A DNA stretch of 48,949 nucleotides from Candidatus Babelota bacterium (GCA_003963225.1 RXKB01000026.1:1-48949); one strand, 5' to 3'; positions 6,972 to 14,234 are shown, numbered from the stretch's first letter. Numbers and translations are program-made. The notes: a model not told the origin generated them from the sequence alone.

Positions 6972-6993
6972 GGTTAACCCTTTTCCTTCGTTA

Positions 6994-7019
6994 GTAAACC
7001 GCATGAGTAAACCGCATGA
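6994..7019. repeat. 13-bp tandem repeat, two copies
   Basis: GTAAACCGCATGA occurs twice head to tail without spacer (6994-7006, 7007-7019) in the spacer between the tRNA-like element and gene 6828-6971. It could be a protein-binding site or a replication-slippage product. Confidence 0.7.
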
Positions 7020-7044
7020 CGCTTCGCATGTGGGATGAAAAAGT

Positions 7045-7135
7045 CATGTAGTGGCATTTGGTAGTAGGGTTTGAACCTACATTAAAGGATTTCAAGTCCT
7101 CTGCATTACCTGTCTGCCATACCTACCACTACATG
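7045..7135 (-). ncRNA. tRNA-like element (degenerate tRNA-Ser UGA?) inside a 10-bp clamp
   Basis: The minus strand shows a tRNA-like core. There is a perfect T-arm, GTAGG-TTCAAAC-CCTAC. The anticodon arm GAGGA-CTTGAAA-TCCTT would give anticodon TGA (Ser). A weak D-arm is present. The acceptor is poor (four to five of seven pairs), there is no CCA, and the variable loop has only four bases where tRNA-Ser needs a long arm. The core is enclosed by a perfect 10-bp inverted repeat (7045-7054 with 7126-7135). It is either a decayed tRNA or a tRNA-mimicking structured RNA in the early leader. Confidence 0.5.
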
Positions 7136-7296
7136 GTCGGCTTCATCCGACGCCCTCTTAGACTGAGATAGTTTACAAGTCTGGGTCTAAGATGCAGGCA
7201 CCTAGCGACTGCCTTAGCCTTAAAGACTAAGGTTTTCTGGCTAGGTTAGTATACCTAGTAACAGTTTATCAGTCTGTCCTATGGTATTACTTAGGC
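7136..7296 (-). other. Untranslated spacer with four hairpins
   Basis: No gene was found. Inverted repeats: 7136-7140/7147-7151 (GTCGG/CCGAC), 7157-7163/7185-7191 (CTTAGAC/GTCTAAG), 7212-7217/7227-7232 (CCTTAG/CTAAGG, followed by TTTT on the plus strand) and 7241-7245/7254-7258 (CTAGG/CCTAG). The spacer links the 186-aa gene to the tRNA-like element and may protect or process the transcript. Confidence 0.5.
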
Positions 7297-7857
7297 TTAT
7301 TCAGCCTCAGAGATGCCAGCTTGGGCCAACACTTCCTTGATCTTACGGGCAACATCGGTCGGGATAACCTTGTCGGTGATGCCCTTCTCTGCCTTCTTCT
7401 TCATCACGTCTTCGGCCTGAGCCTTGGCATTCTTGTTCAGCAGGGCATACAGCATCCCCGTGAAGTCGGTCGGCTTGGCTTCCTGCGGAGGGCTGACTTC
7501 CCAGAACGGCTCATCACGGCAGGATTTGAAGGTATCGCCGTTGACCTTGGCATCAGCCGGGACATACCACTTGTCATTCTCATCAGAGAACTTGAGGGGC
7601 AGCTTGAGGCTGATCCAGTTGGCCAGAGCCTTGCCATGATAGCCCGATGCCTTGGCCAGCTTGTTGAAATAGACGGCAGGTTCCTGATCCTTGATCTGCC
7701 CCTTGCCCCATGCCGTGATAATGGACAGGGCAATGTTGTGAATCTTGTGCTTCAGCTTGATGCCGTCCTTCTCAACCTGAAGGATAGCAGCGTCAAGGTT
7801 CTTCGAGTAGTCCACAAGCCGGACCACTTCCTTGGATTGTTCAGGTTTCTTAGCCAT
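7297..7857 (-). CDS. Hypothetical 186-aa early protein
   Basis: Unrecognised soluble protein. The start is ATG 7855-7857 (MAKKPEQSKEV), preceded by AGGAAGGA. An upstream in-frame start would add a low-complexity His/Gly stretch encoded by the leader repeats. Mainly helical with many Lys/Glu (AILQVEKDGIKLKHKI; EDVMKKKAEKG). The gene is GC-richer than its neighbours, with codon choices unlike the adjacent small genes, suggesting high expression or separate origin. As the second gene of the leftward block it is expected to be early. No enzymatic motif is visible. Confidence 0.75.
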   Translation of the reverse strand: MAKKPEQSKEVVRLVDYSKNLDAAILQVEKDGIKLKHKIHNIALSIITAWGKGQIKDQEPAVYFNKLAKASGYHGKALANWISLKLPLKFSDENDKWYVPADAKVNGDTFKSCRDEPFWEVSPPQEAKPTDFTGMLYALLNKNAKAQAEDVMKKKAEKGITDKVIPTDVARKIKEVLAQAGISEAE

Positions 7858-7941
7858 GATATTTGTCCTTCCTATAGTAATGAAACCATGCCTGATTGCA
7901 TGACAAGAGGCATGACCTAAACCATGCCCTAAGTGATACAA

Positions 7942-8112
7942 TCAGAAGAAGAAAATACCGTATTCATCCTTTTCATTGCAGAGCATGTAGACTTCCCCAT
8001 CATCGGTACGGATGGCCGAGTATTTCAAATCAATCTCCTTGATCTGGCGCATGATCACGCCATCTTTCCAGTGCTTGATGCGCACCACGTCACCAATCTT
8101 GATGTTATCCAT
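7942..8112 (-). CDS. Hypothetical 56-aa SH3-like small protein
   Basis: ATG 8110-8112 with AGGGGA upstream, ending at TGA 7942-7944. The sequence (GDVVRIKHWKDG, then AIRTDDGEVYML) has the short alternating strands of a KOW/SH3-type barrel, an impression and not a firm family match. It is the first protein gene of the leftward transcript, directly downstream of the structured leader at 8177-8341. The spacer to the next gene (7858-7941) has repeated GCATGAC and ACCATGCC words. Confidence 0.65.
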   Translation of the reverse strand: MDNIKIGDVVRIKHWKDGVIMRQIKEIDLKYSAIRTDDGEVYMLCNEKDEYGIFFF

Positions 8113-8176
8113 ATCTTTCCCCTTCTGCTAAGACAATCCCATGATTGCCTAAGGAATAGAGGTTCTACCCTCAAGA
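8113..8176. other. Leader spacer without a gene
   Basis: No open frame or clear promoter is visible. It joins the cloverleaf-like element to the ribosome site of the 56-aa gene. Confidence 0.5.
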
Positions 8177-8264
8177 GAAAGCACATACTCGACCGGCTTC
8201 CGAGCCTAGACTGTCAATACAGGTTTGCTATCAGAAGGCTGAAGCGTCGGAGACTTGTGCTTTC
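8177..8264 (-). ncRNA. Cloverleaf-like structured element in the early leader
   Basis: A 9-bp perfect outer stem (GAAAGCACA 8177-8185 with TGTGCTTTC 8256-8264) closes three consecutive hairpins: 8195-8206 (GGCT/AGCC), 8211-8222 (CTGT/ACAG) and 8227-8245 (GCT-TCAG/CTGA-AGC with one bulge). The layout is a four-way junction of 88 nt, tRNA-sized, but without canonical T- or anticodon loops. The strand is uncertain because the pairing is symmetrical; the minus strand is preferred because it would lie in the leftward leader. Confidence 0.45.
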
Positions 8265-8277
8265 ACTAGAAGATAGA

Positions 8278-8341
8278 ATGCGTAGCATAACCTAGACCCT
8301 TCGGTCTAAGCCTGTTGGCAAGCCTTAGCTATGCTACGCAT
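8278..8341. repeat. 12-bp perfect inverted repeat with inner hairpins
   Basis: ATGCGTAGCATA (8278-8289) pairs perfectly with 8330-8341. Inside lie a 6-bp hairpin TAGACC-CTTC-GGTCTA (8293-8308) and a small GCC/GGC hairpin (8310-8319). It may be a cruciform or a structured RNA leader next to the cloverleaf-like element; it lacks the U-tract of a terminator. Confidence 0.6.
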
Positions 8342-8985
8342 GTATTAGTTTTCCTAGCGTCATGGCGTAACCTTATCACACGCCACCGGGTAAAGGTCCC
8401 TAGCATGGTCCTCATGCTAACGCCCGACGCATCCGCGTCCCGTATCACATCCGCCTATCCCATGGTCACGCGCCTTATCAACGCTTGGCATAACGCCACC
8501 GACCTACCCTATAAATGGGATAACATTACACCAGCGTCTAGACACGTATGCCTAGCCTGATTGCGAATGCCGCCTAGCCGTGATTTTCCTGCGCTAGCCG
8601 ATGGCTAGGATGTAGCGCAGGGCGGAATGCACCCGAAGTATACCGTGCATGGGTCAAGCTACCTCTTGACTAGGACCAGCTAGGCGCTGACTGCTCAAAA
8701 CATCGGGCACGATAGTCCGGCCACAACCAAAACCTGCCACCAGACGACAGGGAACACAAGTAACATTTTATTTCAGTGCTTGAAACATTTCGTGAGCACC
8801 TATCTTTTGTCCAAACGCAAAGACGCGCCTGTGTGTGTGCATACGCGCGTGAGCAAGAATCTTGCCAATGTGCACAAATGGTAGAAGTCCCTGCCCAGTG
8901 TGCGCTAATGTGTAGTCAAGCGAATAGTAAGACTGTAACAAAAGTTGATGTGCCTAAAATTTAATCACTACTCACATAGTCGTGT

Positions 8986-9009
8986 ATTACTGAAACAATT
9001 ACTGAAACA
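8986..9009. repeat. 12-bp tandem repeat, two copies
   Basis: ATTACTGAAACA is repeated head to tail (8986-8997, 8998-9009) just downstream, in the leftward direction, of the extended -10 promoter candidate. It could be an operator or iteron-like site. Confidence 0.65.
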
Positions 9010-9021
9010 ATGTGATGTAAC

Positions 9022-9030
9022 ATTATAACA
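9022..9030 (-). promoter_or_regulatory. Candidate leftward early promoter (extended -10)
   Basis: The minus strand reads TGTTATAAT, a perfect extended -10 element for host sigma-70. The -35 position (about 9045-9050) is poor (ACACAA). It would drive the whole leftward early and replication block through the structured leader. No better leftward sigma-70 site was found in the non-coding region. Confidence 0.4.
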
Positions 9031-9386
9031 GGTACCACTAAATGTTGTGTGCAGGACGATAGACAGGCACAAGGAAAAACCAAATATCGCCGCCAAGGTG
9101 TCAATCAAAAATTTTATGACCCAAGGTGGCCAAGACCATCAAAGGCCGTCTAGAGACCTTCCTATCGCCTGTGTGGGTATGGGGTATCATAAGAAACAGA
9201 TGTTAATGGGATAAACATAACTAAAGACGATTAACATAGTCGTATAAACTCTAGCTATATGCGTGGCAATTATGTAACATATACCAAAGGTTTAGGATAG
9301 ACGGGATATCGCGGGGTGATATTGATACACAGACATAACGAGGGGCAAGGCAATGCGCACAGAGAAAAGATGCACAGGGCTATCCA

Positions 9387-9435
9387 GGGGGGTAGGGGGG
9401 TGGTCTTCTTCAGAGGAAATACCCCCCAAGATTTT
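9387..9435 (+). terminator. G-run/C-run hairpin, possible terminator
   Basis: Two runs of six G (9387-9392, 9395-9400) can each pair with one run of six C (9422-9427) to give stems of 7-8 bp. AAGATTTT follows on the plus strand. The G runs could alternatively support a quadruplex. It might stop rightward transcription before the AT-rich block. Confidence 0.35.
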
Positions 9436-9479
9436 CTCATAAAAATTACCGTCACTTCAACAACCTACACCTCGGCCCC

Positions 9480-9670
9480 TTTAAGTATATACTTTATGCT
9501 ACTACGTAGGTATATTCATTTATTCTTACGAAGCTATCATAAAGCCCCTTAAGGTAATACCCTAAGGTATACCTTAAAGTATACTATAGATACTTTATAT
9601 CTCATAATCTATTACTACGTAAGGTAAGAACCATTATGCTATACTTATAGTATATAGTATCTTCTGTCTA
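9480..9670. other. AT-rich, repeat-rich block, candidate replication origin
   Basis: Strikingly AT-rich, with repeated TAAGGTA and GGTATA words, two related words near 9499 and 9611 (CTACTACGTAGGTA, TTACTACGTAAGGT), and inverted repeats such as TTAAGGT/ACCTTAA near 9548-9575. It lies between the divergent transcription units. An origin or unwinding element is plausible from composition and position only. Confidence 0.35.
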
Positions 9671-9678
9671 ATTTTCAA

Positions 9679-9716
9679 GTGAAGCGAAGCTTCACGAACT
9701 CGTCACCGAAGGTGAC
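9679..9716. other. Two consecutive GAA-triloop hairpins
   Basis: 9679-9695 is GTGAAGC-GAA-GCTTCAC, a perfect 7-bp stem whose core GCGAAGC is the known exceptionally stable DNA mini-hairpin. Six bases later 9702-9716 is GTCACC-GAA-GGTGAC, again perfect with the same loop. Such hairpins extrude in single-stranded or supercoiled DNA, and occur in phage origins and in N4 virion-polymerase promoters. Here no virion RNA polymerase is encoded. Confidence 0.75.
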
Positions 9717-9809
9717 AGCAAGAGCTACAAGCCATTATTTTCACCCTAATTTCTTTCTTTAGAAAACATATACTTATCTTTCTTGTCTAGTTTATACTAA
9801 AGATAATCC

Positions 9810-9838
9810 TTGACAAATCAGTAAATATCTGTCATACT
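9810..9838 (+). promoter_or_regulatory. Sigma-70-type promoter for tRNAs and late genes
   Basis: TTGACA (9810-9815), exactly 17 bases, then CATACT (9833-9838). Transcription would start about 10 bases before tRNA-fMet and continue into the packaging and structural genes. It is the best consensus promoter seen in the window and agrees with dependence on host RNA polymerase. Confidence 0.65.
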
Positions 9839-9854
9839 TACACTATTGAATTAT

Positions 9855-9929
9855 CGCGGGGAGAGTGTTGGTGCTCAGCCAGGTCTCATACGCCTGTTTA
9901 CGTCCGTTCTATTCGGACCTCCGCAACCA
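9855..9929 (+). tRNA. Initiator tRNA-fMet (CAU)
   Basis: A 75-nt cloverleaf very similar in plan to bacterial initiator tRNA. The acceptor begins CGCGGGG and ends CCTCCGCA, leaving the diagnostic C1-A72 mismatch. The anticodon stem CAGGT/GCCTG carries loop CTCATAC (CAT), the T-arm GTCCG-TTCTATT-CGGAC is perfect, and CCA is encoded. An extra initiator tRNA may raise initiation on phage mRNAs with many coupled starts. It is the first transcript element after the late promoter. Confidence 0.93.
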
Positions 9930-9930
9930 G

Positions 9931-10013
9931 ATCAGTCGAGCGTATAGCTAGGTGGTTCTAGCAGCAGCCTCCAAAACTGCCCGCAAGTGGTTCGATTCCT
10001 CCGACTGGTGCCA
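9931..10013 (+). tRNA. Atypical tRNA-Trp (CCA anticodon)
   Basis: Begins two bases after tRNA-fMet. The acceptor ATCAGTC pairs fully with GACTGGT (one G-U), followed by G and an encoded CCA. The anticodon arm GCAGC/ACTGC has loop CTCCAAA (anticodon CCA). The D-stem GCTA/TAGC is perfect, but nine bases instead of two separate it from the acceptor, and the T-stem has two mismatches. Either a functional tRNA with an insertion or a decaying one. Confidence 0.6.
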
Positions 10014-10030
10014 ATAACTGAAGGAACACT

Positions 10031-10540
10031 ATGGCCATCTTCACCTACAAAGACCTTTACAACTCTAGGAACAACATGCTCCTCAGGGAGATTTTCTGCG
10101 AGTTCAACCCTGAAGGTCTTCTTACCTACGACAAGAACGGTAGAGACGGTAAGGTCTGTCTGTATAAACTTTATATCGCCCATTGTGTCGATGATCCTTC
10201 TGAAGTTACCTTTGCAGAAGAAGTCTTTGGTGATATCTACTTCTGGCAGTCTCTCACTGAAGCCACATGGTTCCAGAGACATATCCAAGAATGGAGACTG
10301 GTTGCTGCCACTATCCGCAAGAGAGATGCCTTCAAGTCCATCATTCAAGAAGTAAAGAGTAACGGTAGGTCCAGCTTCTCTGCTGCCAAGTATCTGATCG
10401 AAGAACCTTGGAAGACTGGTAATGCCATGGAACGCAAGAAGAACAAGAAGCTTATCTCTGATTCTGCCGAAGCTGCATTCAGTGACTCCACCATTCAATC
10501 AGACCTCAAGAGACTTAAGGAAGAAGGTATTATCCAGTAA
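10031..10540 (+). CDS. terS: Probable terminase small subunit
   Basis: 169-aa soluble, mostly helical protein directly before the terminase large subunit, with its stop overlapping that gene's start (TAATG). Position and size fit the DNA-recognition subunit of T7-supergroup packaging motors. The N-terminal half is aromatic-rich; the C-terminus is a charged helix (SDLKRLKEEGIIQ) suited to oligomer or large-subunit contact. There is no recognisable helix-turn-helix. The ATG has AAGGA upstream and follows tRNA-Trp by 17 bases. The call rests mainly on position. Confidence 0.65.
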   Translation: MAIFTYKDLYNSRNNMLLREIFCEFNPEGLLTYDKNGRDGKVCLYKLYIAHCVDDPSEVTFAEEVFGDIYFWQSLTEATWFQRHIQEWRLVAATIRKRDAFKSIIQEVKSNGRSSFSAAKYLIEEPWKTGNAMERKKNKKLISDSAEAAFSDSTIQSDLKRLKEEGIIQ

Positions 10541-12087
10541 TGGCTGTCAATAAAGGACTTGCCCAAGAAATCAGGGAAGCAGCCGAAGCGGATTTACTTA
10601 CCTTCATCCGTCTTGTGAGTCCTGAGCAAGTCCTTGGGGCCTGCCATGAGGAAGTCCTTCGCTGGTGGTATCGTCCTGACGCTTCTACTCACCAACTGCT
10701 TCTATTCCCCAGAGACCATCAGAAGTCTCGTCTGGTAGCCTACAGAGTCGTATGGGAACTCACCAAGGACCCCACCCTGAGAGTTCTGTATATCTCTGCT
10801 ACCGCCAATCTGGCTGAGAAACAACTTAGCTTCATGAAGTCTATCTTCACTTCGGATATCTACAGACGCTATTGGCCAGACCATGTGAATGCTGAAGAAG
10901 GTAGACGGAAGAAATGGACCAACTCTGAAATCATGCTGGACCATCCTCTCAGAGAGCAGGAGAAGGTCAGAGACCCCTCGATCTTTACCGCTGGTCTGAC
11001 TACTGGTATCACTGGTATGCACTGCGACATCGCTGTTATGGATGACGTGGTGGTCTATGAGAACGCCTACTCCAAGGAAGGCCGAGAGAAGGTCAAGAGC
11101 CAGTATTCTCTTCTGTCGTCTATTGAAGGAGCCAATGCCCGTGAATGGGTTGTAGGCACCAGATACCATCCCACTGATCTGTATTCCGAGCTTATGGCCA
11201 TGACTCAGGATACCTTCGATGAGGATGGTGAAATCAGTGGTTCCACTCCGATCTACGAAGTCTACGAGAAAGCTGTAGAGTCCAGAGGCGATGGCACCGG
11301 AGAGTTTCTGTGGCCCAAGCAACAGCGTAAAGATGGTAAATGGTTTGGCTTTGATCAGAGAATCTTGGCTAAGAAACGTGGTCAGTATCTGGATAGAGGC
11401 CAGTTCAGAGCACAATACTATAACGATCCTTCTGATCCTGATAATGTCCCTGTGTCCCGTGACAAGTTTCAGTACTACGAAAGAAAGTTTCTCAGCCAAG
11501 AAAATGGATACTGGTATTTCCGTGGTAAACGTCTAAATGTATTTGCTGCGGTAGACTTTGCCTTTAGTATGTCCAAGAAGGCCGACTACACAGCTATCGT
11601 TGTAGTAGGCATCGACAGTGAAAACCAAATCTACGTCTTGGACATTGATCGCTTTCGTTCTGATCGTATTAGTGAATATTTTGACCACATCCTACAACTC
11701 TCAAATAAGTGGGCATTTAGAAAACTTAGAGCAGAAGTTACGGTTGCTCAAGCCGTCATTGTCAGACAACTCAAGGAAATGATCAGGGATAATGGTTTGT
11801 CTATCTCCATTGATGAACATCGCCCTCAGTCTAAATCCAAAGAAGAACGAATCATGGCTATCCTTGAGCCTCGGTATGATCTTCAGTCTATCTGGCATTA
11901 CAAGGGTGGTGAGTGCCAAACTCTTGAAGAAGAACTAAGCACCAGAAACCCTTCCCATGACGACATCATTGACGCCCTAGCCAATGCTATTGATATCTCT
12001 GTCAAACCAACCAAGAACACTGGTTCCGAGAAACGCTCTAACATTGACTGGTCACAATTTAAATTCAGAGGCTCTTATGCCGCTTAA
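10540..12087 (+). CDS. terL: Terminase large subunit
   Basis: 515-aa packaging ATPase-nuclease. The N-terminal ATPase has a T7-type deviant Walker A region (FPRDHQKSR, about residues 53-61), coupling motif LYISATAN, and Walker B AVMDDVVV (about 166-173). The C-terminal RNase H-like nuclease has acidic clusters at AAVDFAFS (about 336), YVLDIDRFRSD and HDDIIDALANAI near the C-terminus. It cuts and pumps concatemeric DNA into the prohead through the portal encoded next. Length is usual for the family. Confidence 0.95.
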   Translation: MAVNKGLAQEIREAAEADLLTFIRLVSPEQVLGACHEEVLRWWYRPDASTHQLLLFPRDHQKSRLVAYRVVWELTKDPTLRVLYISATANLAEKQLSFMKSIFTSDIYRRYWPDHVNAEEGRRKKWTNSEIMLDHPLREQEKVRDPSIFTAGLTTGITGMHCDIAVMDDVVVYENAYSKEGREKVKSQYSLLSSIEGANAREWVVGTRYHPTDLYSELMAMTQDTFDEDGEISGSTPIYEVYEKAVESRGDGTGEFLWPKQQRKDGKWFGFDQRILAKKRGQYLDRGQFRAQYYNDPSDPDNVPVSRDKFQYYERKFLSQENGYWYFRGKRLNVFAAVDFAFSMSKKADYTAIVVVGIDSENQIYVLDIDRFRSDRISEYFDHILQLSNKWAFRKLRAEVTVAQAVIVRQLKEMIRDNGLSISIDEHRPQSKSKEERIMAILEPRYDLQSIWHYKGGECQTLEEELSTRNPSHDDIIDALANAIDISVKPTKNTGSEKRSNIDWSQFKFRGSYAA

Positions 12088-12105
12088 GCTCAGTAAAGAA
12101 GTATA

Positions 12106-13848
12106 ATGGCAGGAACAGTCTTAGACATTGAAAGCATTATCCACCCTGACATCCTTGCTAGCGAGATTGCGAACAAGTGGATGGAGTGGAATAGCTATCG
12201 TTCTACTTGGATAGAACAAAAGAAAGAACTTCGTAACTACCTTTATGCTACGTCTACCAAGACGACTGCAAATGCTCTGCTGCCTTGGTCTAACACCACC
12301 ACCACTCCCAAGCTTACTCAGATCAGTGATAACCTCCATGCCAACTACATGGCCACGCTGTTCCCCCAGAACAAATGGATGAAATGGGAAGCACTGGACA
12401 AGGAGTCTGGCACCAAGCTCAAGAGAGACATTATCCAAGCCTATATGGATAACAAGATCAGGCAGTCCAACTTCACTACCGTAGCTTCCAAGCTTGTCCA
12501 AGACTACATCATCTACGGTAACTGCTTTGCTACTGTCGAGTTTGAAAAGACCTTCCGTAAGAAGCGTGACGGGCAACAGGTTCTGGATTATGTAGGTCCA
12601 AAGCTGGTCCGTATCAGCCCCTACGACATCTGCTTCAATCCTTCTGCTGCCAGCTTTGACAAGACTCCCAAGATCATCAAGTCCATCATGACTCTTGGTG
12701 AAGTCAAGAAGATGATTGACGACACTGGCAATACCGCCTATCAAGCCATCTTCGACAAGATGATCTATGCCCGTAATGCTGTCAAGGGTGGTGATGCTGA
12801 CGTGTCAAAGGGTAACGCCTATACTGCTGATGGCTTTACGGATATCAAGAACTACTACGATTCCAATTATGTCGAGATTCTGACTTTTTACGGAGATATC
12901 TACGATTATAGTAATTCCGAGTTGCTGAGAGATAGAATCATCTCTGTTGTCGATAGAGCCTATATTCTGGAGAATACTGAGCAACCTGCTTGGTCTGGTA
13001 AGGCTCCTATCTTCCACGCTGGTTGGAGAGAGCGCCCTGACAACCTCTATGCCATGGGACCTCTGGATAATCTTGTCGGTATGCAGTATCGTATCGACCA
13101 TCTTGAGAACCTTAAGGCAGACGTGTTTGACCAAATTGCCTACCCTATCACCAAGATCAGAGGAGACGTAGAAGACTTTGACTATGCTCCGGGTAGTCGT
13201 ATCTACATGGGTGAAGAAGGAGACGTAGCCTATCTTGTGCCTGACTCTACTGCCCTTAATGCTGACTTCCAGATCAGAGCCTTGGAAGACAAGATGGAAG
13301 AGATGGCTGGTGCTCCTAGGCAAGCTATGGGTATCAGAACCCCCGGTGAGAAGACTGCCTTCGAAGTTCAACAGCTTCAGAACTCTGCTTCCAGAATCTT
13401 TGAACACAAGGCGGCCCATTTCGAGAGAGTCTTCCTGGAGCCTGCGCTGAATGCCATGCTGGAACTTGCCACCAGAAATCTGGATATGGTTGACAATATC
13501 GAAGTCATTGACCCTAACTCTGGTGTGTCTGTCTTCCGTCAAATCAAGAAAGAAGACATCTCTGGTAACGGTAAGATTGTTCCTATGGGTGCCCGTCATT
13601 TCGCTGAGAAAGCCCGTAGGGTCCAAAGTCTTTCCACTCTCTGGCAGCTTAAGCAGACTGACCCCGGAGTTGCACCTCACCTGTCTGGCAAGAAGTTTGC
13701 ACAGATTATCGCTGAGGAGCTTAATGAGCCTGAACTGTTTGGTGAGAACATCGCAGTTAAGGAACAGATGGAAACCCAAATGGCTGCACAGGATAACGAA
13801 GCAGATATGATGGAGCAGATGCAGATTGCAGCGGAGAATGGACTGTAA
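12106..13848 (+). CDS. Portal (head-tail connector) protein
   Basis: 580-aa protein immediately after terL, the expected portal position. Sequence features fit T7-supergroup connectors: an N-terminal SDNLHANYMATLFP segment, a central domain with QYRIDHLENLKADVFDQIAY, and a Glu/Met/Gln-rich C-terminal helix (EQMETQMAAQDNEADMMEQ). It forms the dodecameric ring for DNA passage and for docking tail tube proteins. The ATG follows the terL stop by 18 bases. Confidence 0.85.
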   Translation: MAGTVLDIESIIHPDILASEIANKWMEWNSYRSTWIEQKKELRNYLYATSTKTTANALLPWSNTTTTPKLTQISDNLHANYMATLFPQNKWMKWEALDKESGTKLKRDIIQAYMDNKIRQSNFTTVASKLVQDYIIYGNCFATVEFEKTFRKKRDGQQVLDYVGPKLVRISPYDICFNPSAASFDKTPKIIKSIMTLGEVKKMIDDTGNTAYQAIFDKMIYARNAVKGGDADVSKGNAYTADGFTDIKNYYDSNYVEILTFYGDIYDYSNSELLRDRIISVVDRAYILENTEQPAWSGKAPIFHAGWRERPDNLYAMGPLDNLVGMQYRIDHLENLKADVFDQIAYPITKIRGDVEDFDYAPGSRIYMGEEGDVAYLVPDSTALNADFQIRALEDKMEEMAGAPRQAMGIRTPGEKTAFEVQQLQNSASRIFEHKAAHFERVFLEPALNAMLELATRNLDMVDNIEVIDPNSGVSVFRQIKKEDISGNGKIVPMGARHFAEKARRVQSLSTLWQLKQTDPGVAPHLSGKKFAQIIAEELNEPELFGENIAVKEQMETQMAAQDNEADMMEQMQIAAENGL

Positions 13849-13865
13849 ACCAATGGAGAATAGAA

Positions 13866-14015
13866 ATGGCTACTAAACCAAAACAGAACCCCTTTATTAA
13901 AGCTCAAGAGAAATTTAAAACTCAGAAAACTCTTAACGCTATGGCTGCCACAAAAAAGACTTTTTTGACCGCCTATAAGTCAATGAAAAAGACTAAGAAG
14001 ACAACGGCTAAATAA
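13866..14015 (+). CDS. Hypothetical 49-aa Lys-rich protein
   Basis: Begins MATKPKQNPFIKAQ and ends in TKKTTAK; about a third of residues are Lys or Thr. The ATG has GGAG upstream, and its TAA shares a base with the next ATG (TAATG). A small basic protein between portal and scaffold could be a DNA-associated minor head protein, but this is only composition and position. Confidence 0.6.
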   Translation: MATKPKQNPFIKAQEKFKTQKTLNAMAATKKTFLTAYKSMKKTKKTTAK

Positions 14016-14233
14016 TGGATTCTAGATGGATCAAAGCAGGATATAGCAGAGAAGACGTAAAGAGATTTAGGACTGCTCTGGATGCCCTGAAAGAAATCTT
14101 GGAAACTGACTTCAAGAAGAAAGAAGCAGTTCGAGATTATTCCCCCGGATGGGAATATAAACAAATAGCACACAACGAGTATAACGCTGTGCTAGATGAT
14201 ATCCTAAAACTCGTAACCATAGAGAAGGACTAA
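14015..14233 (+). CDS. Hypothetical 72-aa protein
   Basis: Helical, charged small protein (MDSRWIKAGYSREDVKRF...), between the 49-aa gene and the scaffold gene and coupled to both. Many T7-supergroup phages carry a short unknown gene here. No recognised motif. Confidence 0.65.
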   Translation: MDSRWIKAGYSREDVKRFRTALDALKEILETDFKKKEAVRDYSPGWEYKQIAHNEYNAVLDDILKLVTIEKD

Positions 14234-14234
14234 A

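Larger units (their letters stand above)
8345..9480. other. Large gene-free region
   Basis: No convincing gene on either strand; short frames lack ribosome sites. It holds hairpins at 8401-8419 (TAGCATG/CATGCTA) and 8589-8620 (nested CTGCGC/GCGCAG and CTAGCC/GGCTAG), a tandem repeat at 8986-9009, a leftward promoter candidate near 9022 and a G-run hairpin near 9387. In so compact a genome this much non-coding DNA suggests control, origin or packaging functions. Confidence 0.6.

Noticed and set aside
8315..8560. 81-codon plus-strand frame in the non-coding region
   Set aside because: It begins inside the 12-bp inverted repeat, has no ribosome site, and runs through hairpins; composition is unlike phage proteins.
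8776..8964. 62-codon Cys-rich plus-strand frame
   Set aside because: No convincing start or ribosome site; the Cys codons come from GT/TG-rich DNA.
9270..9552. Overlapping short frames on both strands near 9.3-9.5 kb
   Set aside because: They cross the G-run hairpin and AT-rich block and have no start signals.
9679..9716. N4-type virion RNA polymerase promoters
   Set aside because: The hairpins resemble them, but no N4-like virion polymerase is encoded; the 1580-aa virion protein shows no polymerase motifs.
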